Positions 22,591 to 30,800 of a stretch of 64,000 nucleotides of DNA are shown here, in pieces. A program made the position numbers and the translations under genes. This stretch comes from Geodermatophilus pulveris. Lineage in GTDB: Bacteria; Actinomycetota; Actinomycetes; Mycobacteriales; Geodermatophilaceae. Where the stretch lies: positions 372,001 through 436,000 of the forward strand of contig NZ_FZOO01000001.1 of NCBI RefSeq assembly GCF_900188375.1, given 5' to 3'. How positions within the stretch are numbered: position 1 is the first letter of the stretch; each line of letters opens with the position of its first letter. The notes beneath the pieces are model-generated. The model saw only the letters and a list, made by a program, of their open reading frames with translations. It was not told the origin of the DNA and did no database searches.

Positions 22591-23157
22591 ATGCGGTGGC
22601 AACGGCTCTTCGCCGACCTGCAGGCGGAGTTCGACGCGGCAGAGGCGGCTGCCGAGCGGGCGGAGGACGCCTCCCGCCGGCGCGTGGAGACCGGCGCCGT
22701 CCGGCTGGTGGACCGGCTGGCCGGGTCCGTCGGCCGGCCGCTCGCCCTGCGCTGCCAGGGAGCCGGCGACGTGACCGGCGTGCTGGTCGACGTGGGCGCG
22801 GACTGGCTGCTGCTGGACAGCGGCGGCCGCGAGGTGCTCGTCGCGACCGCGACCGTGCGGACGGTCGCCGGACTGGGCCGGGCGACGGCCGTGCCCGCGG
22901 AACGCGGCGCGGTGCACGCGCGGATGGACCTGCGGCGCGTGGTGCGCGGGCTGTCCCGCGACCGGACCGCGGTGCAGGTCGTCCTGGACGACGGGTCGGC
23001 CCACGTCGGCACCGTGGACGGCGTCGGCGCCGACCACCTCGAGCTGGCCGAGCACGCCGCCGACCAGCCGCGCCGGGCGGCGGCGGTGCGCGGCGTGCGG
23101 GCGATCGCCCTGCCGGCGGTCGCGGTGGTGCGGACGCTGGCGCCCGGCCTGGTCTGA
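22591..23157 (+). CDS. Conserved actinobacterial protein of unknown function (MRWQRLF family)
   Basis: 188 residues. Starts MRWQRLFADLQAEFDAAEAA, an amphipathic, probably coiled-coil helix to about residue 40, followed by a beta-rich domain (VTGVLVDVGADWLLLDSGG and a second similar half VQVVLDDGSAHVGTVDGVGADHLEL), giving two SH3/Sm-like repeats. Orthologues near secA in actinobacteria are sometimes labelled Fis-family regulators, without support that I can see here. The ATG has a strong GAGGAGG. No catalytic motif. Confidence 0.75.
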   Translation: MRWQRLFADLQAEFDAAEAAAERAEDASRRRVETGAVRLVDRLAGSVGRPLALRCQGAGDVTGVLVDVGADWLLLDSGGREVLVATATVRTVAGLGRATAVPAERGAVHARMDLRRVVRGLSRDRTAVQVVLDDGSAHVGTVDGVGADHLELAEHAADQPRRAAAVRGVRAIALPAVAVVRTLAPGLV

Positions 23158-23187
23158 CCGTGCGCGACCGGGTCGATCGGCCGGGGG

Positions 23188-23460
23188 TCAGCCCCGGCCG
23201 GGCCCCCGGGGGCTGGCGGCCGGGTCGTCCTGCTCCGCTCGCTGCTCGGCGGGCTCCGGTGGCACGCCGCCGGCCCGCGCCTCGGCGTACTTCCGGGCGA
23301 TGAAGCGCTCGAGCTCGTCGGTCTCGACCCGCCACTGGCCGCGGCCGCCGATCTGGATGGCGATCAGCTCCTTGCGGCGCACCAGCGCGTAGGCCTGCGA
23401 CCACGAGACGTTGAGGATCTCGGCGACGTCGTCGAGGGTCAGGAAGCGCGGTGTGGGCAT
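23188..23460 (-). CDS. Small helix-turn-helix (excisionase/MerR-like) DNA-binding protein
   Basis: 90 residues. MPTPRFLTLDDVAEIL begins an HTH_17/excisionase-type winged helix (LNVSWSQAYALVRRKEL, wing IGGRGQWRVE), followed by a disordered acidic tail. Similar one-domain proteins in streptomycetes are developmental or housekeeping regulators. The ATG has GGAG upstream. It is divergent from the SAF gene and a candidate to bind nearby inverted repeats. Confidence 0.85.
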   Translation of the reverse strand: MPTPRFLTLDDVAEILNVSWSQAYALVRRKELIAIQIGGRGQWRVETDELERFIARKYAEARAGGVPPEPAEQRAEQDDPAASPRGPGRG

Positions 23461-23517
23461 CGGGTCTCCGTCCGGTCCCGGACAGTCTGGCAGCCCCGTC
23501 CGGGTGGCATGCGCGTC

Positions 23518-23541
23518 GTCCACAGCCCCGAACGTGTGGAC
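23518..23541. promoter_or_regulatory. Inverted repeat GTCCACA / TGTGGAC
   Basis: GTCCACA (23518-23524) and TGTGGAC (23535-23541) form a perfect 7-bp inverted repeat with 10-nt spacing, between the divergent HTH and SAF genes. The right half continues as TGTGGACGGCGCC, which recurs at 32101. It may be an operator or a DnaA-box-like pair. Confidence 0.45.
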
Positions 23542-23641
23542 GGCGCCTGCACGCGGCCGTCGGCTCCCGCATCATCTCCGTCCGACCGTGGGCCCGCCCG
23601 GGCCGTCCACGGCGTCCGTGCAGAGGGAGGGACCGCTGGCT

Positions 23642-24523
23642 GTGAGCGCCGCGCGAACCGGAACCACCACCCCGGCGGCCGGTGCCGCAACCGCTCCGCC
23701 CGTGCCCGGGTCGGCGCCGCGCCGGGTCCGGCCTCCGCGCTGGCTGGACCTGCGGCTGGTCCTGGGCGTCCTGCTGGTGCTCGGCTCGGTGCTGCTGGGC
23801 GCCCGGGTGGTGGCTGCCGCCGACGCCACGGTCCCCGTCTGGTCGGCCGCCGGCGACCTGGCCGCCGGCACCGTGCTCACCGCGGCGGACGTCGTCGCCG
23901 TGGACGTCCGCCTCGACGACGTCGCCGGCGCCTACCTGGCCACCGGCACCCGGCCGGAGGGCCGCACCCTCGCCCGGGCCGTCCGCGTCGGCGAGCTGCT
24001 GCCGCGGACGGCGCTGGAGGCGCCGGCCGAGCTGGTGCAGCTGGCGCTGCCGGTGCAGGCCGGCTACGTGCCGCCGGGGCTGGACCGCGGGCTGGTCGTC
24101 GACGTGTACGCCGTGGCCGACCCGGCCGCCGGTGCCACCGGCGCGGGGGACGGGACCGTGACGCCGGTGGTGGCCGCCGCGCCGGTGCAGGCGATCTCCG
24201 GGCGGACCGAGGGCGTCCTGTCGACGGCGACCACCACGGTGCAGGTCGTCGTCTCGGTGCCCACCGACCGGGCCCCCGACGTGCTGGCGGCCATCGGCGG
24301 GCGGCCGCTGGTCGTGGTGGTGCACGACTCGGTCGACCCCGTCGTGGGCGCGACCGCGGCGGTGCCGGCCGCGCCGTCATCGTCCGCCCGGGCGACGGCG
24401 GGGCCCTCGGCCCCCGCGGCCACGTCCGCCCCGGCGCCGCGCGCGGCCGCCCCGCCGTCGCCGGCACCCGCCGCTGCCCCGTCGGCCGCGGCGTCCACTG
24501 CGCCGCCGACCGGGACCCGGTGA
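23642..24523 (+). CDS. SAF-domain membrane protein (CpaB/FlgA-like)
   Basis: 293 residues. Cytoplasmic Pro-rich N-terminus, one membrane helix ([21 protein letters not shown], shown as two parts residues 38-58), then a SAF domain (VWSAAGDLAAGTVLTAADV) and an extracytoplasmic Ala/Pro tail. Such proteins resemble the Tad pilus protein CpaB. Its TGA overlaps the ATG of the CpaE-like gene (TGATG), so the pair is co-translated. GTG 23642 follows GAGGGAGGGA. No other Tad genes are in the window. Confidence 0.75.
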   Translation: MSAARTGTTTPAAGAATAPPVPGSAPRRVRPPRWLDLRLVLGVLLVLGSVLLGARVVAAADATVPVWSAAGDLAAGTVLTAADVVAVDVRLDDVAGAYLATGTRPEGRTLARAVRVGELLPRTALEAPAELVQLALPVQAGYVPPGLDRGLVVDVYAVADPAAGATGAGDGTVTPVVAAAPVQAISGRTEGVLSTATTTVQVVVSVPTDRAPDVLAAIGGRPLVVVVHDSVDPVVGATAAVPAAPSSSARATAGPSAPAATSAPAPRAAAPPSPAPAAAPSAAASTAPPTGTR

Positions 24524-25818
24524 TGGCCGTCCAGGTCTTCACCGCGGTCACCGGCGCGGGGTGGGAGTCCGCGCTGGTCGGCGCGCTGGACCGTGCCGAC
24601 CACGGGGTCACCGTCGTCCGCCGGTGCGTGGACGTCTCCGAGCTGCTGGCCGCGGCGGCCACCGGGACCGCGCAGGCCGCGCTCCTGTCGGCGGACCTGC
24701 GCCGCCTCGACGGCGACGCGGTCGCCCGGCTGTCGGCGGCCGGCGTGGCCGTCGTCGGGCTGGTCGACCCCGGGGACGAGCAGGCGGCCGACCGGCTGCG
24801 CGGCCTGGGCATCGCGCGGGTGCTGCCCGCCGACGCCGAGCCGGAGGCGATCGCGCGGGCGCTGCGCGAGGCGGTGGCCGGCGGTCCGCCGGCCGGCCGG
24901 GACATCGCCGACCCGCGGGCGGCCCTGCCCGCGCACGGACTGCCGGCGCCGGCGGGGGAGCGGTCGGCCGGTCGCGGCCGGGTGGTCGCGGTCTGGGGCC
25001 CCACCGGCGCGCCGGGGCGCACCACCGTGGCGGTGGGGCTGGCCGACGAGGCCGCCCGGCTGGACGTGCCGACCCTCCTGGTGGACGCCGACGTCTACGG
25101 CGGGGTGGTCGCCCAGGTGCTCGGCCTGCTCGACGAGTCACCGGGGCTGGCCGGCGCGGCCCGGCTGGCGGCCGCCGGCACCCTGGACGGGGCGGCGCTG
25201 GGCCGGTTGGCCTGGGCGGTGCGCCCCCGGCTGGGCGTCCTCACCGGGCTGGCGCGCGCGGACCGCTGGCCGGAGCTGCGGCCCGGGGCCGTGGCCGCCG
25301 TGCTCGACGAGGTGCGCCGCAGCGTCGACCTCACCGTGGTGGACTGCGCCTTCAGCCTGGAGGAGGACGAGGAGCTGTCCTTCGACACCGCGGCGCCGCG
25401 GCGCAACGGCGTCACGCTCACCGTCCTGGAGGCCGCGGACACCGTGCTGTGCGTGAGCGGTGCGGACCCGGTGGCGCTGCAGCGCAGCATCCGGGCGCTC
25501 GGCCAGCTGCGCGAGGTGCTCCCGGACGTCGAACCGGTCGTGGTCGTCAACCAGGTGCGGCGCGGCCCGGTGCCCGGGGACCCCCGGCGGGAGATCGGCG
25601 AGGCGCTGGAGCGCTTCGCCGGCCACGAGGTCCGCTTCTTCCTCCCCGCCGACCGGAAGGCGACCGACGCGGCGCTCGCGGAGGGGCGCACCCTGGCCGA
25701 GGTGGCTCCCGCCTCGCCGCTGAGGGGCGCGCTGCGGTCGATGGCGGCCGCGCTCTCCGGCGTGCCAGCCCCGGTCGCCACCCGGGGACGCTCGCGGCTG
25801 CGGCGCCGCGCCGGGTGA
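24523..25818 (+). CDS. CpaE-like ParA/MinD-family protein
   Basis: 431 residues. N-terminal receiver-like domain (about 1-120) without an obvious phosphoacceptor, then a ParA/MinD ATPase-like domain with VVAVWGPTGAPGRTTVAVGL near residue 155 and LLVDADVYGGVVAQVLGL. The deviant Walker A has GAPGRTT where ParA proteins have GGxGKT, so ATP binding may be weak. Coupled to the SAF gene. Likely a localization or assembly factor for an envelope structure; which one cannot be told. Confidence 0.78.
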   Translation: MAVQVFTAVTGAGWESALVGALDRADHGVTVVRRCVDVSELLAAAATGTAQAALLSADLRRLDGDAVARLSAAGVAVVGLVDPGDEQAADRLRGLGIARVLPADAEPEAIARALREAVAGGPPAGRDIADPRAALPAHGLPAPAGERSAGRGRVVAVWGPTGAPGRTTVAVGLADEAARLDVPTLLVDADVYGGVVAQVLGLLDESPGLAGAARLAAAGTLDGAALGRLAWAVRPRLGVLTGLARADRWPELRPGAVAAVLDEVRRSVDLTVVDCAFSLEEDEELSFDTAAPRRNGVTLTVLEAADTVLCVSGADPVALQRSIRALGQLREVLPDVEPVVVVNQVRRGPVPGDPRREIGEALERFAGHEVRFFLPADRKATDAALAEGRTLAEVAPASPLRGALRSMAAALSGVPAPVATRGRSRLRRRAG

Positions 25819-25901
25819 GCGGTGCGGCCGCCTGCCACGGTGCAGGTGCCCGCAGGGGTGCCGGGACGTAGCGTGGGGCCCCGACCCGGAGGAGGCCGAC
25901 G

Positions 25902-27281
25902 GTGGAGCGCCTGAGCACCCTGGACGCGTCCTTCCTCGGTCTGGAGGACCCCGAGACGCCGATGCACGTGGCCGGCGTGCTGGTGCTCGACCCCCCGGTG
26001 GGCGGCCTGGACGCGATCGCCGCCCTGGTCGCCGCCCGCCTGCCGCTCGTGCCGCGCTACCGGCAGCGGGTCCTCGAGGTGCCCGGCCACCTGGCCAACC
26101 CGGTGTGGGCCGACGACCCGCACTTCGACGTCGACCACCACGTCCGCCGCTCCGCGGTGCCGCGGCCGGGCACGCAGGACCAGCTGCTGGAGCTGGTCTC
26201 CCGGGTGACCGCGCGACCGCTGGACCGCAGCCGCCCGCTGTGGGAGGTCTACCTCGTCGAGGGTCTGGCGGGTGGCCGCGCGGCGGTGGTCACGAAGACC
26301 CACCCCGCGCTGGTCGACGGGCTCGGCACGGTCGACATCGGGCAGGTCCTGCTCGACGACTCGCCCGACGCCCCGGTCCCCGAGCCCGTCCCGTGGCGGC
26401 CCCGGCCGCTGCCGAGCGCGGCGCAGCTGGTGGCCGAGGCCCTCGCCGAGTACGCCGCCCGCCCGTCGGCGGTCGTGGAGACCGCCCGGCACGCGGTGAC
26501 CGACGTGCGGACCACCGGCGCACGGCTGACCAGCGCGGCCGGCGGGGCGGTCCGGGCGGTGCGCTCGGCGCTGTTCGCGGCCCCGTCCAGCCCGCTCAAC
26601 GCCGGCGGCGGCAGCCAGCGGCGGGTGGTGGTGGCCCGCGGCGACCTGGACGACGTCAAGCGGGTCCGCAAGGCGCACGGCGGGACGGTCAACGACGTGC
26701 TGCTGGCCGTGGTCACCGGGGCGCTGCGGGACTGGCTGCTGTCGCGCGGCCAGCCGGTCGTCGGCTCCACCTCCGTGCGGGCCCTGGTGCCGGTGTCGGT
26801 GCACGGCGCCGAGGAGGAGACCCCGGGCACCCGCGTGTCGAGCTACCTGGTGGACCTGCCGGTCGGCGAGCCCAGCCCCCGGCTGCGGCTGGCCCGGCTG
26901 AGCTACGCGATGCGCGGCGTCAGCCAGCACGGCCGGTCGGTCGGGGCGGACGCGCTGCTCGCGCTCGCCGGCTTCGCCCCGCCGACGCTGCACGCCCTCG
27001 GAGCCCGCGCGGCGCGGGGCCTGTCGCGGCGGATGGCCAACCTGGTGGTCACCAACGTGCCCGGCCCCCAGGTGCCGCTGTACGCCGGCGGCACCCGGGT
27101 GCGGGAGGTCTTCCCCGTGGTCCCGCTGGCCCCCGGCCACGGGTTGTCCATCGGCATCACCAGCTACGACGGCCGCGTCTTCTTCGGCCTCAACGCCGAC
27201 CGCTTCGGCGTCGGGGACGTCGACCTGCTCGCCGACCTGGTCGAGCAGGAGCTCGCCGTCCTGGTCGAGACCATCGGCTGA
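25902..27281 (+). CDS. Wax ester synthase/diacylglycerol acyltransferase family protein (variant active site)
   Basis: 459 residues, typical length for bacterial WS/DGAT enzymes that make triacylglycerol or wax esters from acyl-CoA. Starts with the family MERLSTLDASFLGLEDPETPMH, has PLDRSRPLWEVYLVEGL, and the C-terminal VTNVPGPQVPLY. The catalytic motif HHxxxDG reads HPALVDG (H134 to G140): the second His, taken as catalytic, is Pro. It corresponds in position to Rv3234c (tgs3) by gene order. GTG is preceded by GGAGGAGG; TAGCGT at 25869-25874 fits a -10 box. Confidence 0.88.
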   Translation: MERLSTLDASFLGLEDPETPMHVAGVLVLDPPVGGLDAIAALVAARLPLVPRYRQRVLEVPGHLANPVWADDPHFDVDHHVRRSAVPRPGTQDQLLELVSRVTARPLDRSRPLWEVYLVEGLAGGRAAVVTKTHPALVDGLGTVDIGQVLLDDSPDAPVPEPVPWRPRPLPSAAQLVAEALAEYAARPSAVVETARHAVTDVRTTGARLTSAAGGAVRAVRSALFAAPSSPLNAGGGSQRRVVVARGDLDDVKRVRKAHGGTVNDVLLAVVTGALRDWLLSRGQPVVGSTSVRALVPVSVHGAEEETPGTRVSSYLVDLPVGEPSPRLRLARLSYAMRGVSQHGRSVGADALLALAGFAPPTLHALGARAARGLSRRMANLVVTNVPGPQVPLYAGGTRVREVFPVVPLAPGHGLSIGITSYDGRVFFGLNADRFGVGDVDLLADLVEQELAVLVETIG

Positions 27282-27352
27282 CCCGGGGGCGGCCGGCGCC
27301 CCGCGGCCAGCGGGATACCGTCGGGCGTCCCCGGCACGAAGGAGCTCCCCCG

Positions 27353-27865
27353 GTGCGTGTGTACCTGCCCGCCACGACGAGGGTGCTGCAGACCCTCGTG
27401 GACGACGGGCGGCTGACCGGGCCGCTCACCGGCTTCGCGGTCACCCCCGGCCTGCGCGGGTCCTACCCGCTGAGCGACGCCGGGGCCGACGAGGAGGAGC
27501 TGGAGTACGCCGCGCTCCTGGCCGCCGCGCGGGCCAGCCTCCGGCTCATCGACATCGACCCGACAGCGGCCCGCCGCCGGGTGGTGCTGGCCGCCGACGT
27601 CGCCGACACCGCGGTCACCGAGGTCGAGGACCCGGACGTCGACCGCGGTGCCGTCCGGGTCAGCGGGGACGTGCCCCTGGCCGCGGTCGCGAGCGCGCAC
27701 GTCGACGGGGCCGAGGCCGAGGACGACGTCCGCGCCGCCGTGGCGGTCGTCCTCGAGGCCGACCTCGGCAGCGAGGACGCCCAGTTCGTCGTCGACCAGG
27801 CCGAGGGGCACGAGTTGTCCTGGTACGCCACCCAGGAGATCGGGTCGCTGCTCGAGCTGCTGTGA
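27353..27865 (+). CDS. DUF6912 family protein
   Basis: 170 residues, beginning VRVYLPATTRVLQTLVDDG, the signature of this small actinobacterial family; no catalytic motif and no signal peptide. The acidic composition suggests a cytoplasmic protein. GTG at 27353 has AAGGAG; TACCGT at 27316-27321 fits a -10 box. Converges on the FtsK-like gene. Function unknown. Confidence 0.78.
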   Translation: MRVYLPATTRVLQTLVDDGRLTGPLTGFAVTPGLRGSYPLSDAGADEEELEYAALLAAARASLRLIDIDPTAARRRVVLAADVADTAVTEVEDPDVDRGAVRVSGDVPLAAVASAHVDGAEAEDDVRAAVAVVLEADLGSEDAQFVVDQAEGHELSWYATQEIGSLLELL

Positions 27866-27885
27866 GCGCGGTGCGGGACGGCCGC

Positions 27886-30800
27886 TCACCCGGCCGGCCC
27901 GCCGACGGCCAGGCTCCCGACCGGGGCCGGCTCGCGTCGGGCCACCTGCACCCGCTGGGCGGTGCCCGACCCGACCAGCCAGCCCGACCCGGGGCGGCAG
28001 GGGACCGGCGTGCGCGGCAGCCGGACGCCCAGCAGGTCGGCGTCCCCGGGCGCCGGGGACAGCAGCAGGCCGCTGCGCCGCCGCCGCAGCACCGGGACCG
28101 GGCCCCGGTAGGCCGCCGACAGCTCCGCGGCCGTCCCGGCGACCAGCCAGAGGACGTCGGAGGGGGCCTCGCATACGGCCGGCGCGGCCAGCACCGCGGT
28201 GTCGCCCAGCAGGGCGGCGTCGTCGACGACCACGACGCCGGGTGCCCCGAGCCGGCCGGCCAGCCACTCCTGCCAGCCCGGGACGTCCCCGGCGTGCACC
28301 CACGACCGACCTGTACCGGCCGCTGCCGGGGCGGTGCCGCGGCCCAGCTCGAGGACGGCCAGGCCGGCCGCCGCGAGGTGCCGGGCGAAGGCGTCCAGCG
28401 CCGTGGTCCGGCCGCTGCCGGGCGGGCCGGCGACGAGCAGGCCGCCGGTGCGCGCCAGGTCGACGGTCAGCACGCCGCCCTCGTCCCCGCCCGGGCCGAC
28501 CGGCAGCCGCAGCGGGTGCCCGGTGGCGGCCGCGCCGGGCAGCCGCAGCACCGGGGCGGCCGGGAGCACGGGGACCGACAGCGGCCGGGGCCCTCCCGGT
28601 GACCCGGGCGGCACGGGGAACGGGAGCGGGCGGGGCAGCGCGAGCTGGCACTCGTGGGCAGCCTCGCCGACCAGCGCCCGCCCGCGCGGCCGGTGACCGG
28701 GCACGTCCCGGGCCGGGATCCCTGCGGCGGCGTAGTCGGCCCGGTCGGGCAGCGGCAGGACCAGCCGGGCGCCGACGGCGGTGGCCAGCCGGCCACCGGG
28801 GACGGCCCGGTCGGCGGTGAGCAGGCAGGTGAGCCCGGCCGCCGCGCCGTCCCGCACCAGCCGCAGCAGGCCCGCGGACCCGCGGCCGGGGTCGCACTCG
28901 TCCAGCTGGGCCATGACCGACTCCGCCCCGTCCACGAGCAGCAGCAGGTGCGGCCGCGGGCCCGCGGGCGGGCCGGCCCGGCGTGCGGCCACCTCCTGCC
29001 CCAGCCGGTCCAGCAGCCGCACGGTCCGCAGGGCGTCGTCCCCGCCCACCGCGGTGCCGGTGTGCGGCAGGCCGGCCACCGCCGCGGCCAGGCCGCCCCC
29101 GCCGTGGTCGAGCACGTGCACGTGCAGCCGGTCGGGGGTCAGGGCCGTGACCGCCTCGCCGAGGACGGTCCGGAGGAACGTGGTCCGGCCGCTGCGCGGC
29201 CCCCCGACCGCCAGCCAGCCCCCGGCCCGGGCCAGGTCCAGCTCCAGCGGCTCCTGCGTCTGGGCCTCCGGGCGGTCCAGCAGTCCCAGCAGCAGGCGGT
29301 CCGCCGGCCGGGTGCTCCCGGCGGGGTCGTGCGCCCCGAGGTCCGCCGCGGACAGCCGGTCGGGGAGGGCCGGGCGCCACGGCCGGTGCGGTCGCACCAC
29401 CCCCGCCTCGGCCGCCCGGCGCGCCAGGGCCGCGGTCAGCCGGGCCAGGTCGCTGCCCCCGGCCGGGGCCTCCCGCACCGCCGTCGTGGGCGGAGCCGGC
29501 CAGCGCCAGGCCCACACCCGCACCCGGGCGTCCCCGGTCGCCGGGGGCCCGCCGCCGACCCGGGCGGCCTGGAAGAGCACCGCCGGACCGCCCCCGGCGC
29601 GCAGGTAGCCGCGTCCGGGGGTGTCGACCGGCAGGACGGCGGCCTGCGCGGTGCCCAGCACGTCCCGGGACTCCGCCTCGTCGGTGGTGCGCAGGCAGAT
29701 CCGCAGCGTGCAGTTGGCCCGGATCTCCGGGGACACGACCCCGGCGGGCCGCTGGGTGGCCAGCACCAGGTGCACCCCGAGCGAGCGGCCCCGCTGGGCG
29801 ATGCCGACCAGCCCGGACAGGAAGGCCGGCAGCTCCTCGGCCAGCCCGGCGAACTCGTCGACCACGATGACCAGCCGGGCCAGGTCCACGGCGTCGGGCA
29901 GGGCCGCCACGTCCGGGACGCCGCGCTCGGCCAGCAGCGTCTCGCGGCGGGTCAGCTCGGCGGTCAGCGACCGGAGGGCACGGGCGGTGCCGGCGCCGTC
30001 GAGGTCGGTGAGCAGGCCGACCGTGTGCGGCAGGGCGGCCGCCTCGGCGAAGGCGGCACCGCCCTTGTAGTCGACCAGCAGGAACGCGCAGCGGTCCGGC
30101 GGGTGGGCCAGCGCCAGGCCGGCGATGAGCGTCTGCAGCAGCTCGGACTTCCCGGACCCCGTCGTGCCGGCCACGAGGGCGTGCGGCCCGTGCCGGCACA
30201 GGTCGACCGTGAGGTCGCCCGCCGCCGTGCGGCCCAGGGTCGCGACGAGGTGGTCCCGCCTTCGGGACCACCGGCCGGGTGCCGCCTGGCCGCCGGCGAC
30301 CAGGTCGAGCAGCCGCACCTGCCGGGGCAGCGCCGCGCCGGAGGCGGCCGGTGCCAGCCCGGCCAGGTCCCGCGCCAGCCGGGCGGCCACCGGGTGGGGC
30401 AGCCGGTCCACCGCCGTCACCGGGCGACCGGCCGAGCCGGGCACGAGGAGGGTGGCCCGCTCGCCGGTCTCCCCACCGAGCTCCAGCACGGCACCGGCCG
30501 GACCCGGCAGGTCCGCCGTCGAGGAGCCACAGGTCAGGGCGACGACCCCGGCCGGCACCGCGGCGCGCAGCGCGGTGACCAGGCGGGCGCCCACCGGCCG
30601 GTCGACCAGCACGACCAGCCGGGCGGGGACGCCGTCCTCGCCCGGCGCCCGGCGGGACAGCAGGGCGGCGAGCCAGCGCAGCGCCTCCTCGTCGGCGCCG
30701 TCGGCCGCGCCGGAGTGCACGGCGCCCGCGGCGAGGTGCGGCAGCCAGCGCAGCCAGGCCCACCCGGCCATGCGCTCCGGCGTGGTGAGCACGGCCAGGT

